Virus record (IMG/VR): IMGVR_UViG_3300017725_000064
Location: 1-24,937 of that record
Direction: 5' to 3' (one strand)
Source of the DNA: a virus
DNA length: 24,937 nt
The translations under genes were made by a program, and so were the position numbers. The notes under the pieces are model-generated. The model saw only the letters and a program-made list of their open reading frames with translations. It made no database searches and was not told the origin of the DNA. Of this stretch, positions 1 to 8,115 are shown piece by piece; within the stretch, counting starts at the first letter, position 1; the number at the start of each line of letters is the position of its first letter.

Positions 1-116
1 CATGGTTAATGAACCTGACAATTCAAAATGATTTTATGATCAGTTCTGATAAAGTTTTGACCATTGTTGTACCCAATAGTAAATTGAAAACAAAGTATGA
101 GGATCTATTGAAGTGA
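1..116 (+). CDS. C-terminal end of an unidentified upstream protein (partial)
   Basis: An open frame enters from the left edge (codons from base 3) and ends at TGA 114-116, giving 37 residues that finish in KTKYEDLLK. The stop overlaps the GTG start of the polymerase gene (GTGA), so the two cistrons are probably translationally coupled. In T4 the gene just before 43 is the translational repressor regA, but I see no convincing match to the RegA C-terminus, so the identity is left open. The tail has a short hydrophobic strand (VLTIVVP) followed by a charged helix. Confidence 0.6.
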   Translation, partial: WLMNLTIQNDFMISSDKVLTIVVPNSKLKTKYEDLLK

Positions 117-1573
117 GGTTTTATACCAACGTCCAGATGATCGGAAACAATTTTCTCGTCCGTGGATATGAGGATGGGCAAAAAGTGATGTTCCAAGAGA
201 AGTATTCTCCCACTCTTTTTGTAAAATCTAAGAGAGAGACCAAGTACCGTACACTTGAGGGTGAACATGTTGAACCCATCAAACCTGGATTGGTAAGAGA
301 CTGCAGAGACTTCATCAAAAAGTATGATGGTGTAGAGGGATTTAAGGTTTATGGGAATGAGAGATATCAGTATCAATATATTTCTGATAAGTATCCTGAG
401 CAGGAGATCAAGTTTGATCTAAACAAGATTGGACTGGTCACCATGGATATTGAGGTACAGTCTGAAGAGGGATTCCCTAGTCCTGATTCATGTTCTGAGG
501 AGATGTTATCTATCTCAATTCAAGATTATACTACTAAACAGATTACTACCTGGGGTCGTCATCCATATACCCCCTCACAGAATAATGTGACTTATCATTA
601 TCATAGTGATGAGATTGCTATGCTTGAATCTTTTTTGTATTGGTGGGAACAGAATACTCCTGATGTGATCACTGGTTGGAATGTTCGTCTATATGATATT
701 CCATATCTCTGTGGTCGTATGTCACGAATCATGGGTGATAAGAAAATGAAACAACTTTCACCCTGGAAGATGGTAGATCATCAGGTGATTGGTATCTCTG
801 GTCGTGAATATAATGTCTATTCGATTTCTGGTGTTACTACACTTGACTACCTGGAACTCTATAAGAAATTTACTTATGTGAATCGTGAGTCCTATAGATT
901 GGACTTTATTGCTGAGGTTGAACTAGGACAGAAGAAACTAGACCACAGTGAGTTTGATACTTTTAAGGACTTCTATAGGGGAAACTGGAAGAAGTTCATT
1001 GATTACAACATCAAAGACGTGGAACTTGTTGACCGTTTGGAAGACAAAATGAAACTGATTGAGTTGGTCATCACCATGGCATTTGATGCAAAGGTGAACT
1101 TCATTGATCCTATGGCTCAAGTCCGTATGTGGGATACGATTATCTACAACTACCTCAAGAAGAGAAATATTGTCATTCCACCTAGGAATACATCTGAGAA
1201 GAGTGATAAGTTTGCTGGGGCTTATGTTAAAGAACCTAAACCAGGTGTTTATGAATATGTGGTATCCTTTGACTTGAACTCTCTGTATCCTCACCTGATG
1301 ATGCAGTATAATATCTCTCCCGAAACACTCATGAGTGAAAAACATCCTAGTGTCACAGTGGACAAGATCCTAGGTGAGAAACTTAACTTTGAACTTTATA
1401 GCGACTATGCTGTCTGTGCTAATGGAGCTATGTTCCGTAAAGATACCAAGGGTTTCTTGCCTGAATTGATGGAGAAGATGTATGCTGATCGTAAGGTCTT
1501 CAAGGGTAAGATGTTGAAGTCAAAACAGAAATTAGTTGACATTGAAGCTGAAATGAAACGGAGGGGAATCTGA
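113..1573 (+). CDS. 43: DNA polymerase gp43, N-terminal half (exonuclease and palm motif A), split gene
   Basis: This is the first half of the T4-type family B replicative DNA polymerase, 486 aa. The 3'-5' exonuclease motifs are visible: Exo I MDIE (D112, E114), Exo II GWNVRLYDIPYL (D195) and Exo III YNIKDVEL (Y298, D302). Polymerase motif A is SFDLNSLYPHL (D387). The frame then runs into the fingers region and stops at KRRGI before motif B. T4 gp43 is about 900 aa, so this is roughly half; motifs B and C are in a separate ORF at 2726-3892. The GTG start overlaps the preceding TGA. The stop overlaps the purM ATG (TGATG). The frame ends at a natural junction with a strong SD in its last codons, so this does not look like a random frameshift. 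Function requires association with the C-terminal half, which is inferred from split polymerases known in some Aeromonas T4-like phages. Confidence 0.95.
   Translation: MRFYTNVQMIGNNFLVRGYEDGQKVMFQEKYSPTLFVKSKRETKYRTLEGEHVEPIKPGLVRDCRDFIKKYDGVEGFKVYGNERYQYQYISDKYPEQEIKFDLNKIGLVTMDIEVQSEEGFPSPDSCSEEMLSISIQDYTTKQITTWGRHPYTPSQNNVTYHYHSDEIAMLESFLYWWEQNTPDVITGWNVRLYDIPYLCGRMSRIMGDKKMKQLSPWKMVDHQVIGISGREYNVYSISGVTTLDYLELYKKFTYVNRESYRLDFIAEVELGQKKLDHSEFDTFKDFYRGNWKKFIDYNIKDVELVDRLEDKMKLIELVITMAFDAKVNFIDPMAQVRMWDTIIYNYLKKRNIVIPPRNTSEKSDKFAGAYVKEPKPGVYEYVVSFDLNSLYPHLMMQYNISPETLMSEKHPSVTVDKILGEKLNFELYSDYAVCANGAMFRKDTKGFLPELMEKMYADRKVFKGKMLKSKQKLVDIEAEMKRRGI
1560..1566 (+). promoter_or_regulatory. Strong ribosome binding site for purM
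   Basis: GGAGGGG lies 6 nt before the purM ATG at 1573 and is made from the last codons of the polymerase N-half (Arg-Arg-Gly). It is one of the best Shine-Dalgarno matches in the window. By contrast the C-terminal polymerase half at 2726 has no recognisable SD. Confidence 0.7.
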
Positions 1574-2505
1574 TGGACTACAAAACTTCTGGAGTTGATA
1601 TTATTAAGGGTAGATCTTTTGTTGAATACATTAAGGTACTGGCACCTAAGATTGACGGTGGATTTAGTGGAATGATGGAGATCCCATCAGGATATGAGAA
1701 ACCCGTGTTGGTATCTGGAGCTGATGGTGTCGGAACTAAAATGAATATCTGTAGGATTGCTCATGATTACACCACTATTGGTCAGGATCTTGTTGCTATG
1801 TGCGTTAATGACGTTATATGTTCCGGTGCTAAACCATTATATTTTTTAGATTATGTCTCTACCAAAACACTTGATGCTAATGTCAGCGACATTGTATATG
1901 GGATTAATGTTGGTTGTACAATAGCGGGGATGGAACTAATAGGTGGAGAAACTGCAGAACATTTCAGACAAAATGATTATGATGTTGCTGGCTTCTGTAC
2001 TGGTATTGTAGAGAAGAATGATATTGTTGATGGTAGAAACATCCAAGCGGGTGATGTAGTCATTGGTATTGAGAGTAATGGACTTCATAGTAATGGATAC
2101 ACACTCATCAATGATATGTTGTGGAGAAATTACATTAAATATAAAGAGATGCCTGAGTTGTTGAGACCAACTACCATCTATGCTCGTCTAATCCAGCACC
2201 TATTGGATGAGGTTCCTATCCTAGGTATGGCACATATCACTGGAGGTGGTATCCCTGAGAACCTTCCTAGGTGTCTTCCATCAGGTCTTACAGTTGATGT
2301 TGATTACTCTTCTTGGGAGAGACCAGAACTCTTCAATAAGATCCAACAGGCAGGAGACATTGATGAGGAAGAAATGAGAAATGTATTCAATCTAGGTATT
2401 GGATTCTGTTTAGTTGTACCACAAGATGTGGTAGAACATACTCAGACTATTATTGCCGATAGACCATATGGTATGAGATCATGGATTATTGGAGAAGTAA
2501 AATGA
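1573..2505 (+). CDS. purM: Phosphoribosylaminoimidazole synthetase (AIR synthetase, PurM)
   Basis: PurM converts formylglycinamidine ribonucleotide plus ATP to aminoimidazole ribonucleotide in purine synthesis. The 310-aa product is slightly shorter than the usual bacterial enzyme (about 345 aa). Family signatures are clear: YKTSGVDI at the N-terminus, VLVSGADGVGTK (bacteria usually have GTDGVGTK), DLVAMCVNDVICSGAKP, FLDY, ELIGGETAEH, SNGLHSNGYT, HITGGGIPENLPR and FNLGIGF. The ATG overlaps the stop of the polymerase N-half and has a strong SD. The stop overlaps the next ATG (ATGA). purM is a known cyanophage auxiliary gene thought to support nucleotide supply, but here it sits between the two halves of the DNA polymerase. 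The C-terminus (PYGMRSWIIGEVK) appears intact. Confidence 0.95.
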   Translation: MDYKTSGVDIIKGRSFVEYIKVLAPKIDGGFSGMMEIPSGYEKPVLVSGADGVGTKMNICRIAHDYTTIGQDLVAMCVNDVICSGAKPLYFLDYVSTKTLDANVSDIVYGINVGCTIAGMELIGGETAEHFRQNDYDVAGFCTGIVEKNDIVDGRNIQAGDVVIGIESNGLHSNGYTLINDMLWRNYIKYKEMPELLRPTTIYARLIQHLLDEVPILGMAHITGGGIPENLPRCLPSGLTVDVDYSSWERPELFNKIQQAGDIDEEEMRNVFNLGIGFCLVVPQDVVEHTQTIIADRPYGMRSWIIGEVK

Positions 2506-2720
2506 CGGACAAAATTGACACACAGGGTATGAGTCTTCCTGGTGGATCAAAGAAACCAAGTAGTTTTACTCCCATGAAGGTCACACCTAGGAGGTTGTTA
2601 TCACCTGAATTTGTGAAAGAAATGAAGATCCTTATCAATGAGATTCTGGATCAACGTGAAGGTAAGATGGATTATGATTCTTACTTTGATGTAGATAAGT
2701 TCAAGTACGATGTCAAGTAA
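2502..2720 (+). CDS. 72-aa protein of unknown function between purM and the polymerase C-half
   Basis: The ATG overlaps the purM stop (ATGA) with GGAG at 2491-2494 as SD, which is preferred over the upstream ATG at 2481. The protein has a flexible Gly/Ser/Pro-rich N-terminus (SLPGGSKKPSSFTP), then a predicted helix (SPEFVKEMKILINEILDQRE) and an acidic/aromatic tail (YDSYFDVDKFKYDVK). It shows no polymerase, intein or homing-endonuclease motif. It lies inside the insert that interrupts gene 43, 5 nt before the polymerase C-half. I do not recognise the family. Confidence 0.75.
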   Translation: MTDKIDTQGMSLPGGSKKPSSFTPMKVTPRRLLSPEFVKEMKILINEILDQREGKMDYDSYFDVDKFKYDVK

Positions 2721-2725
2721 ATAAT

Positions 2726-3892
2726 ATGGGATACTTAATCGGTGGTGCTGGAGAGGGACCTGATCAGAAGATTATTGAGTCTTCTGGTAATCAGTACGAA
2801 AAACTCTCTGACAGTGAGTTGAGAAAACTCAGAGATCAGACAGAGAAAGATGTTGCAAAGTTCAACAATTTCCAAATGGCTAGGAAGATTGCTCTTAACT
2901 CTGCTTATGGGGCTATCGGTAATCAGTATTTTAGGTACTACAAGCTGGCCAATGCAGAAGCAATTACACTCTCCGGGCAGGTGTCTATCCGGTGGATAGA
3001 AAATAAAGTAAACATCTATCTAAATAGTTTGTTAAAGACAGAAGATGTAGATTATGTTATCGCATCTGACACTGATTCAATCTATCTTAATTTTGGACCT
3101 CTTGTTGATAAATTTTTTAGCAATAAGCTCGGCGAGAAAACTAAGATTGTGGGGATCATTGACCAGATCTGCCAGGATAAACTGGAACCGTTTATTGAGA
3201 AAAGTTACCAGAAACTGGCGACATATGTGAATGCATATGATCAAAAGATGCAGATGAAGCGAGAGAACATCGCTGATCGCGGAATCTGGACAGCAAAGAA
3301 AAGATATATTCTTAACGTATGGGATAGTGAGGGTGTTCGTTATGAGGACCCAAAACTAAAAATCATGGGGATTGAAGCAGTAAAATCCTCAACACCTGCA
3401 CCTTGTAGGGATATGATTAGGGGTGCTTTGAAACTGATGATGAACGGGACTGAGGAGGATGTCATCAAATATATTGATGAATGTAGGGTTAAATTTAATA
3501 ATATGTCACCGGAGGAGATTGCCTTTCCTCGTAGTGTATCTGATGTACACAAACATAAGAACCATTCTACAATTTATGGTAAGGGATGTCCTATGCATGT
3601 CCGTGGGTGTCTCCTACATAATCATTTAGTGAAGGAGTTAAAACTTGAGTCCAAGTATTCTTACATTAATAATGGTGACAAGATTAAGTTCATTCACTTA
3701 TCAAAACCAAACCCTATCAGGGAAAATGTAGTTTCCTTTGCCTCAGACTTCCCATATGAGTTTGGACTTGGCAAATACATTGATTATGAACTACAATTCA
3801 ACAAAGCCTTCCTTTACCCAGTAAAGGTAATTCTTGACGCCATTGGTTGGAATGTTGAGAAGACTGTAAACTTAGAATTATTTTTTGGATAA
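2726..3892 (+). CDS. 43: DNA polymerase gp43, C-terminal half (motifs B and C, thumb), split gene
   Basis: 388 aa completing the family B polymerase. Motif B is RKIALNSAYG (K54, N58, Y61-G62) and motif C is the catalytic SDTDS (D115, D117). The KKRYILN segment (KxY motif) and SSTPAP follow, and the end VNLELFFG resembles the T4 gp43 tail LDFLFG that binds the sliding clamp. The first 25 residues (Gly-rich, GYLIGGAGEGPDQ) have no clear T4 counterpart; residues 28-50 form the helical fingers segment before motif B. The two halves total 874 aa, close to an intact T4 gp43. No good SD precedes the ATG, so expression may depend on readthrough coupling from the 72-aa ORF. The stop overlaps the uvsX ATG (TAATG). 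Confidence 0.95.
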   Translation: MGYLIGGAGEGPDQKIIESSGNQYEKLSDSELRKLRDQTEKDVAKFNNFQMARKIALNSAYGAIGNQYFRYYKLANAEAITLSGQVSIRWIENKVNIYLNSLLKTEDVDYVIASDTDSIYLNFGPLVDKFFSNKLGEKTKIVGIIDQICQDKLEPFIEKSYQKLATYVNAYDQKMQMKRENIADRGIWTAKKRYILNVWDSEGVRYEDPKLKIMGIEAVKSSTPAPCRDMIRGALKLMMNGTEEDVIKYIDECRVKFNNMSPEEIAFPRSVSDVHKHKNHSTIYGKGCPMHVRGCLLHNHLVKELKLESKYSYINNGDKIKFIHLSKPNPIRENVVSFASDFPYEFGLGKYIDYELQFNKAFLYPVKVILDAIGWNVEKTVNLELFFG

Positions 3893-4902
3893 TGGATTTT
3901 CTAAAAGACATAGTAAAAGAGATCGGAGATGACTATACAAGACTCGCAGCCGACATCGACGAAACAGAAACTTTCGTGGACACAGGTTCGTACATCTTTA
4001 ACGGACTGTGTTCAGGTAGTATATTTGGTGGCGTATCTGGGAATAAGATTACTGCCATTGCTGGGGAGTCTTCTACTGGAAAAACTTTCTTTAGCTTGGC
4101 AGTCGTCAAGAATTTCCTTGATTCTAATCCTGATGGGTATTGTCTATATTTTGACACTGAAGCCGCTGTCAATAAGGGTCTACTCGCAAGTCGTGGGGTA
4201 GATCTAAATCGTCTTGTGGTGGTCAACGTGGTCACCATTGAAGAGTTCAGATCCAAGGCCCTTAAGGCTGTGGACATTTATCTCAAAACCCAAGCAGAAG
4301 ACCGCAAACCCTGTATGTTTGTGTTAGACTCACTTGGTATGTTGTCTACAGAGAAAGAGATCACAGACGTACTCAACGATAAAATGGTTCGTGATATGAC
4401 AAAGTCACAACTTGTCAAAGGTGCGTTTCGTATGTTGACTCTGAAACTAGGACAAGCAAACATCCCCATGATAGTTACAAATCACACTTATGATGTTATC
4501 GGATCATACGTTCCCACCAAAGAGATGGGCGGAGGCAGCGGTCTCAAATATGCGGCAAGTACAATCATTTATCTCTCAAAAAAGAAAGAAAAGGATGGAA
4601 CAGAAGTCGTTGGAAATCTTATTAAAGCTAAGACAGCAAAGTCGCGTCTAAGTAAGGAGAACAAAGATGTTACGGTACGCCTTTATTATGATGAGCGTGG
4701 TCTCGATCGATATTTTGGTCTTCTTGAGTTGGGTGAACTGGGAGGTCTGTGGAAAAATGTTGCAGGTCGTTATGAGATGAATGGTAAGAAGGTCTATGCT
4801 AAAGAGATCTTGAAAAATCCTGACAAATATTTTACTGAAGAGGTCTTACAGAAACTAGATGAAATCGCAAAAGAAGAGTTCTCATATGGTTCGGCAGTAT
4901 GA
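3892..4902 (+). CDS. uvsX: UvsX RecA-like recombinase
   Basis: UvsX is the T4-type strand-exchange ATPase used in recombination-dependent replication and repair. The 336-aa product has Walker A GESSTGKT (58-65), an FDTEAA segment (88-92) like the RecA catalytic glutamate region, Walker B CMFVLDSLGML (141-151) and the loop EMGGGSGLKYAAS (211-223). Length is slightly below T4 UvsX (about 390 aa). It overlaps gene 43 by one base at its start and the oxygenase gene at its end, inside the replication operon. Confidence 0.95.
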   Translation: MDFLKDIVKEIGDDYTRLAADIDETETFVDTGSYIFNGLCSGSIFGGVSGNKITAIAGESSTGKTFFSLAVVKNFLDSNPDGYCLYFDTEAAVNKGLLASRGVDLNRLVVVNVVTIEEFRSKALKAVDIYLKTQAEDRKPCMFVLDSLGMLSTEKEITDVLNDKMVRDMTKSQLVKGAFRMLTLKLGQANIPMIVTNHTYDVIGSYVPTKEMGGGSGLKYAASTIIYLSKKKEKDGTEVVGNLIKAKTAKSRLSKENKDVTVRLYYDERGLDRYFGLLELGELGGLWKNVAGRYEMNGKKVYAKEILKNPDKYFTEEVLQKLDEIAKEEFSYGSAV

Positions 4903-5398
4903 TGTTCTCCCTGAATCATACTGTAAAAAACTAATCAAAATCTTTGAAAACTCTTCCCATCAAGAGTTTATTAATGATGATCATAAACCATGTTTTACTC
5001 AGGTAAATCTGAATCAAGAGAAGATGGAGATGGTCCGTGAAATGATTCCCATTGTCAAGGGAGTTCGTACAATGTATCAATTGGATACAAAGTCACGGTT
5101 TCTCCCTGAGATTAAATCTCTTGAAGAGTTTAGAATTAAGAGATATCTTCCCAATGGGCATGAAAGATTTGATGAACATGTAGATATTATTGATTATGAT
5201 AGCGCTCGTCGGGCGGTATCATTTTTGTTTTATCTAAACGATAATGATGGAGTCACTCACTTCACAAGACAAAGCTTTACAGTCAAACCGAAGACTGGTA
5301 GGGTAGTGGTGTTCCCACCGACCTGGGCTCATCCACACTATGGTGCAGCACCTAGTTCGACCAAGTATATAATGAGCACTTACATTCACTATGGATAA
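4886..5398 (+). CDS. 2-oxoglutarate/Fe(II)-dependent oxygenase
   Basis: A 170-aa double-stranded beta-helix dioxygenase. Visible ligands are HVD (H98, D100), the distal His in AHPHYG (H151) and a likely 2-oxoglutarate-binding Lys in TKYIMSTY (K160). The surrounding VSFLFYLND and GRVVVFPP are typical of the prolyl-4-hydroxylase-like family. The frame extends upstream to an ATG at 4859, but 4886 is preferred because AAGAAGAG lies just before it and it shortens the overlap with uvsX to 17 nt. The gene is wedged between uvsX and helicase 41 and overlaps the latter by 8 nt. Such oxygenases are common in cyanophages; the substrate is unknown. Confidence 0.88.
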   Translation: MVRQYDVLPESYCKKLIKIFENSSHQEFINDDHKPCFTQVNLNQEKMEMVREMIPIVKGVRTMYQLDTKSRFLPEIKSLEEFRIKRYLPNGHERFDEHVDIIDYDSARRAVSFLFYLNDNDGVTHFTRQSFTVKPKTGRVVVFPPTWAHPHYGAAPSSTKYIMSTYIHYG

Positions 5399-6764
5399 GA
5401 TTGAGTTCCTAATTCTGAACAACTTGGTCAACAATGAGGAATATCTTCGTAAGGTCATTCCTTTTTTAAAGGATGAGTATTTTGAGGATACAAATCAAAA
5501 GATTGTCTTCCAAGAGATTGCAAGTTTTGTGGAAGAATATAATGAAATGCCCACAAAAGAAGTTCTATATATTGAAGTTGAGAAAAGAAAGGATATAAAT
5601 GAAGATGTATATAAACATATACATCACTTAGTTGATCACCTTGATGGTCAACCAGTTGAGTTTGATTGGTTAGTTGATACAACTGAGAAGTGGTGTCGCG
5701 ACAGAGCAATCTACCTTGCACTCATTGAATCTATTGGTATTGCTGATGGACAGAATGATAAAAAACAACCCGACGCCATACCTTCTATTCTATCTGATGC
5801 TCTTGCTGTCAGTTTTGATAATCATGTTGGGCATGACTACCTCCTAGATTATGCTGAGAGATATGACTTATACAACACCAAGGAAGAAAGAATTCCATTC
5901 GACTTGGAATACCTCAACAAGATTACGTCGGGCGGCCTTCCAAATAAAACACTCAATATTGCTCTTGCTGGCACTGGTGTTGGTAAATCTTTGTTTATGT
6001 GTCATGTCGCAAGTAGTGTGTTACTCCAAAACAAGAATGTATTATACATCACGCTTGAGATGGCTGAGGAACGAATTGCAGAAAGAATTGATGCTAATCT
6101 TTTGAACATTAATATTCAGGAGATCTCTGATCTACCCAAGTCAATGTTTGAATCTAAGGTGACAAACTTATCTAAGAAAACACAAGGAACCCTGATTATT
6201 AAAGAATATCCTACAGCATCGGCACATAGTGGACATTTTAAATCACTTCTTAATGAACTTGCACTTAAGAAATCATTTAGACCTGATATTATTTTCATTG
6301 ATTACCTTAATATATGTGCTTCCTCGCGATATCGCGCTGGTGGCAATGTCAATTCATATACAACTGTCAAAGCTATTGCTGAAGAACTTAGAGGACTGGC
6401 TGTTGAAGCAAACGTCCCTATCGTTTCTGCCACGCAGACCACTCGTTCTGGTTATGGTAGCTCTGATGTTGAGCTTACTGACACTTCTGAGTCCTTTGGT
6501 CTCCCTGCTACTGCTGATCTTATGTTTGCCCTTATTTCTACTGAAGAGCTCGAAGAACTGGGACAGATACTAGTAAAACAATTGAAGAATAGGTATAATG
6601 ATATCAACGTATACAAGAGATTCGTGATTGGTATTGATAGGGCAAAGATGAGATTGTATGATTGTGAACAGTCTGCTCAAGATGACATCCTTGACAATAC
6701 TAGGGAAGAGGAGTATGATCCAGAGGAGAAACCAAAGAAATCATTTGAGGGATTTAAGTTTTGA
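5391..6764 (+). CDS. 41: Replicative DNA helicase gp41 (DnaB-like)
   Basis: T4 gp41 is the hexameric 5'-3' helicase that works with primase gp61. The 457-aa protein has an alpha-helical N-terminal domain (1-150), then the RecA-like ATPase core: Walker A ALAGTGVGKSLF (191-202), the YITLEMAEERIAERIDA segment typical of DnaB (219-235), Walker B DIIFIDYLNI (299-308) and a sensor region VPIVSATQT. The C-terminus is acidic then basic (EEEYDPEEKPKKSFEGFKF), similar in style to T4 gp41 tails. The start overlaps the oxygenase gene by 8 nt. Confidence 0.95.
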   Translation: MDKIEFLILNNLVNNEEYLRKVIPFLKDEYFEDTNQKIVFQEIASFVEEYNEMPTKEVLYIEVEKRKDINEDVYKHIHHLVDHLDGQPVEFDWLVDTTEKWCRDRAIYLALIESIGIADGQNDKKQPDAIPSILSDALAVSFDNHVGHDYLLDYAERYDLYNTKEERIPFDLEYLNKITSGGLPNKTLNIALAGTGVGKSLFMCHVASSVLLQNKNVLYITLEMAEERIAERIDANLLNINIQEISDLPKSMFESKVTNLSKKTQGTLIIKEYPTASAHSGHFKSLLNELALKKSFRPDIIFIDYLNICASSRYRAGGNVNSYTTVKAIAEELRGLAVEANVPIVSATQTTRSGYGSSDVELTDTSESFGLPATADLMFALISTEELEELGQILVKQLKNRYNDINVYKRFVIGIDRAKMRLYDCEQSAQDDILDNTREEEYDPEEKPKKSFEGFKF

Positions 6765-7045
6765 ACGGTTACTATTCAGTGTTTAATCCCAGAGGTGAAA
6801 AGATTGCCGATTGTGGTAGTCAAAAGGATGCTGTCAATCTTCTCAATATGAGAAACAATAGATGGGAAGGACATTACTATATGTTTAATCCTCTTCCTGG
6901 TGATATAATTGATGTCAGTTCCGGTAAACAACTTCCTACCCGAGACATCGTAGTTAATATGGATGGTGGTATAGGTAGTTCTTGGAAAGAAATTGAATAT
7001 ACAAAACAACTCCCCGAAAATCAACAACAACCTTTAGACTTATGA
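6761..7045 (+). CDS. 94-aa unknown protein with C-terminal VVNMDGG motif
   Basis: The likely start is TTG 6761, overlapping the helicase stop (TTGA), with GAGG about 10 nt upstream. The N-terminal part reads YSVFNPRGEKIADCGSQKDA, like a small beta-hairpin domain. The C-terminal half contains DIVVNMDGGIGSSW, which recurs almost exactly in the unknown protein at 22307-22621 (DIVVNMDGGVGGSW). The stop overlaps mazG (ATGA). No function is recognised. Confidence 0.8.
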   Translation: MNGYYSVFNPRGEKIADCGSQKDAVNLLNMRNNRWEGHYYMFNPLPGDIIDVSSGKQLPTRDIVVNMDGGIGSSWKEIEYTKQLPENQQQPLDL

Positions 7046-7446
7046 CTGTAGATACACAACGATACCTTGAATTTGTAAATGGCGTTACCTCGGAACAAAG
7101 TAAAAGTCACGAAGCTTTTGTATATCGTATCCAGGAACTTGAAGGTCAGGGATTTCCTTCCGAGCGACTGCTTACTGCTGCTGTAGGTATGTCCGCAGAG
7201 GCAGGTGAGTTTACTGAGATTGTCAAGAAGATTGTATTTCAAGGTAAACCTGTCAATGAAGAAAACTTGTTTCATCTGAAACGAGAACTTGGTGATATTA
7301 TGTGGTATGTGGCTCAAGCCTGTATGGGACTAGATACAACCATTGATGAGATCATTGAAATGAATGTAGAGAAACTTGAGAAACGATACCCTGGTGGATC
7401 GTTTGATGTTCACTACTCTGAAAACCGTAAACAAGGAGATGTATGA
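7042..7446 (+). CDS. mazG: MazG-like nucleotide pyrophosphohydrolase
   Basis: An all-alpha NTP pyrophosphohydrolase of 134 aa, a single MazG domain. The Mg-binding motifs are visible: E53-AG-E56 in SAEAGEF and E82-LG-D85 in RELGDIMWYV. MazG is a widespread cyanophage auxiliary gene, first proposed to lower ppGpp but shown for one cyanophage enzyme to prefer deoxynucleotides, so a role in dNTP pool cleaning or host DNA recycling is likely. It is in the replication operon with ATGA overlaps at both ends. Confidence 0.92.
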   Translation: MTVDTQRYLEFVNGVTSEQSKSHEAFVYRIQELEGQGFPSERLLTAAVGMSAEAGEFTEIVKKIVFQGKPVNEENLFHLKRELGDIMWYVAQACMGLDTTIDEIIEMNVEKLEKRYPGGSFDVHYSENRKQGDV

Positions 7447-7670
7447 TTCAGATTGAAATGGATGTTAGAGCTGCAGCAGCAGTGAGAGAATCACTCTTCC
7501 GAGATACAAAAGACTATACATATGATTCAACCTGTTGCCCTCAACGGATTGTTGATCTTCGTAATGTTATCAGTAATTTAGACGAACAAATTGAGAAAGA
7601 ATTGGAAGTAGCCTTTAAAGCAATCTCTGAACTTGAAAAAGAAGCACCTGATTATGGAGTAGGTAAATGA
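7443..7670 (+). CDS. 75-aa unknown protein
   Basis: Good SD AAGGAG at 7433-7438, 4 nt before the ATG, which overlaps the mazG stop (ATGA). The product starts MIQIEMDVRAAAAVRE, has two adjacent cysteines (STCCPQ) and a long acidic helix (RNVISNLDEQIEKELEVAFK). Overlap with both neighbours and the SD support it as a real gene. Function unknown. Confidence 0.75.
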   Translation: MIQIEMDVRAAAAVRESLFRDTKDYTYDSTCCPQRIVDLRNVISNLDEQIEKELEVAFKAISELEKEAPDYGVGK

Positions 7671-7879
7671 AAATTTTAACACTAGAAGATTATCAAAAAG
7701 CAGGAGAAACTTTCTGGCCTAAGTATTGGTATGTTGCTAAAGAACTAGGTGAAGGTGCTAAACCCGAACAAGTTCTCAAAGTGATGGAAGCAGTGGGTGG
7801 TTTAGCACTTAAATTTGCACTAGACGATAAAGAAGGACCATTCGGTTTCAATAAAAAAGATGAGGAATCAACAAACTAA
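7667..7879 (+). CDS. 70-aa unknown protein
   Basis: ATGA overlap with the preceding gene and TAATG overlap with the next. The sequence is rich in aromatic residues near the N-terminus (GETFWPKYWYVAKELGEG) followed by a helix (EQVLKVMEAVGGLALKFAL) and an acidic/lysine tail. No signal peptide or known motif seen. Confidence 0.72.
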   Translation: MKILTLEDYQKAGETFWPKYWYVAKELGEGAKPEQVLKVMEAVGGLALKFALDDKEGPFGFNKKDEESTN

Positions 7880-8115
7880 TGACACTTTCTAAAAATACAT
7901 TAGACAATCTTCTTGAAGCAGAATCTTATATTCGTTCTGCAATTAAATCTGCTGCAGTGAATGAGAAACCACTGGTAGTTAAACAACTATCAGAGATTTT
8001 GATGAGTATGGAACAAACTAAAAAGTTTGATGAAATTATGGATATGATCGATAGTAGGGAACTGGGAAGTAAAGGCCAATTTGGTTCCTTCTTTAATGAT
8101 GACGACACTGATTAA
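7879..8115 (+). CDS. 78-aa unknown protein, helical and acidic
   Basis: Starts by TAATG overlap with the preceding gene. The product is predicted mostly helical (LLEAESYIRSAIKSAA, LVVKQLSEILMSMEQ) with a C-terminal acidic tail FFNDDDTD. It lies at the end of the replication operon. Function unknown. Confidence 0.72.
   Translation: MTLSKNTLDNLLEAESYIRSAIKSAAVNEKPLVVKQLSEILMSMEQTKKFDEIMDMIDSRELGSKGQFGSFFNDDDTD

Noticed and set aside
938-1345. 135-aa minus-strand ORF
   Set aside because: It is a shadow of the polymerase N-half, with no SD and no plausible protein features.
1560-1580. A sequencing frameshift in gene 43
   Set aside because: The N-half ends in a TGATG overlap with a strong SD for purM, and the C-half lies 1.15 kb away after two intact ORFs, so one indel cannot explain it.
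1573-2725. An intein or group I intron splitting gene 43
   Set aside because: The inserted ORFs are a complete purM and a small protein with their own starts and stops. I see no intein splice motifs (terminal Cys/Ser and HN) at the polymerase junctions and no obvious intron core.
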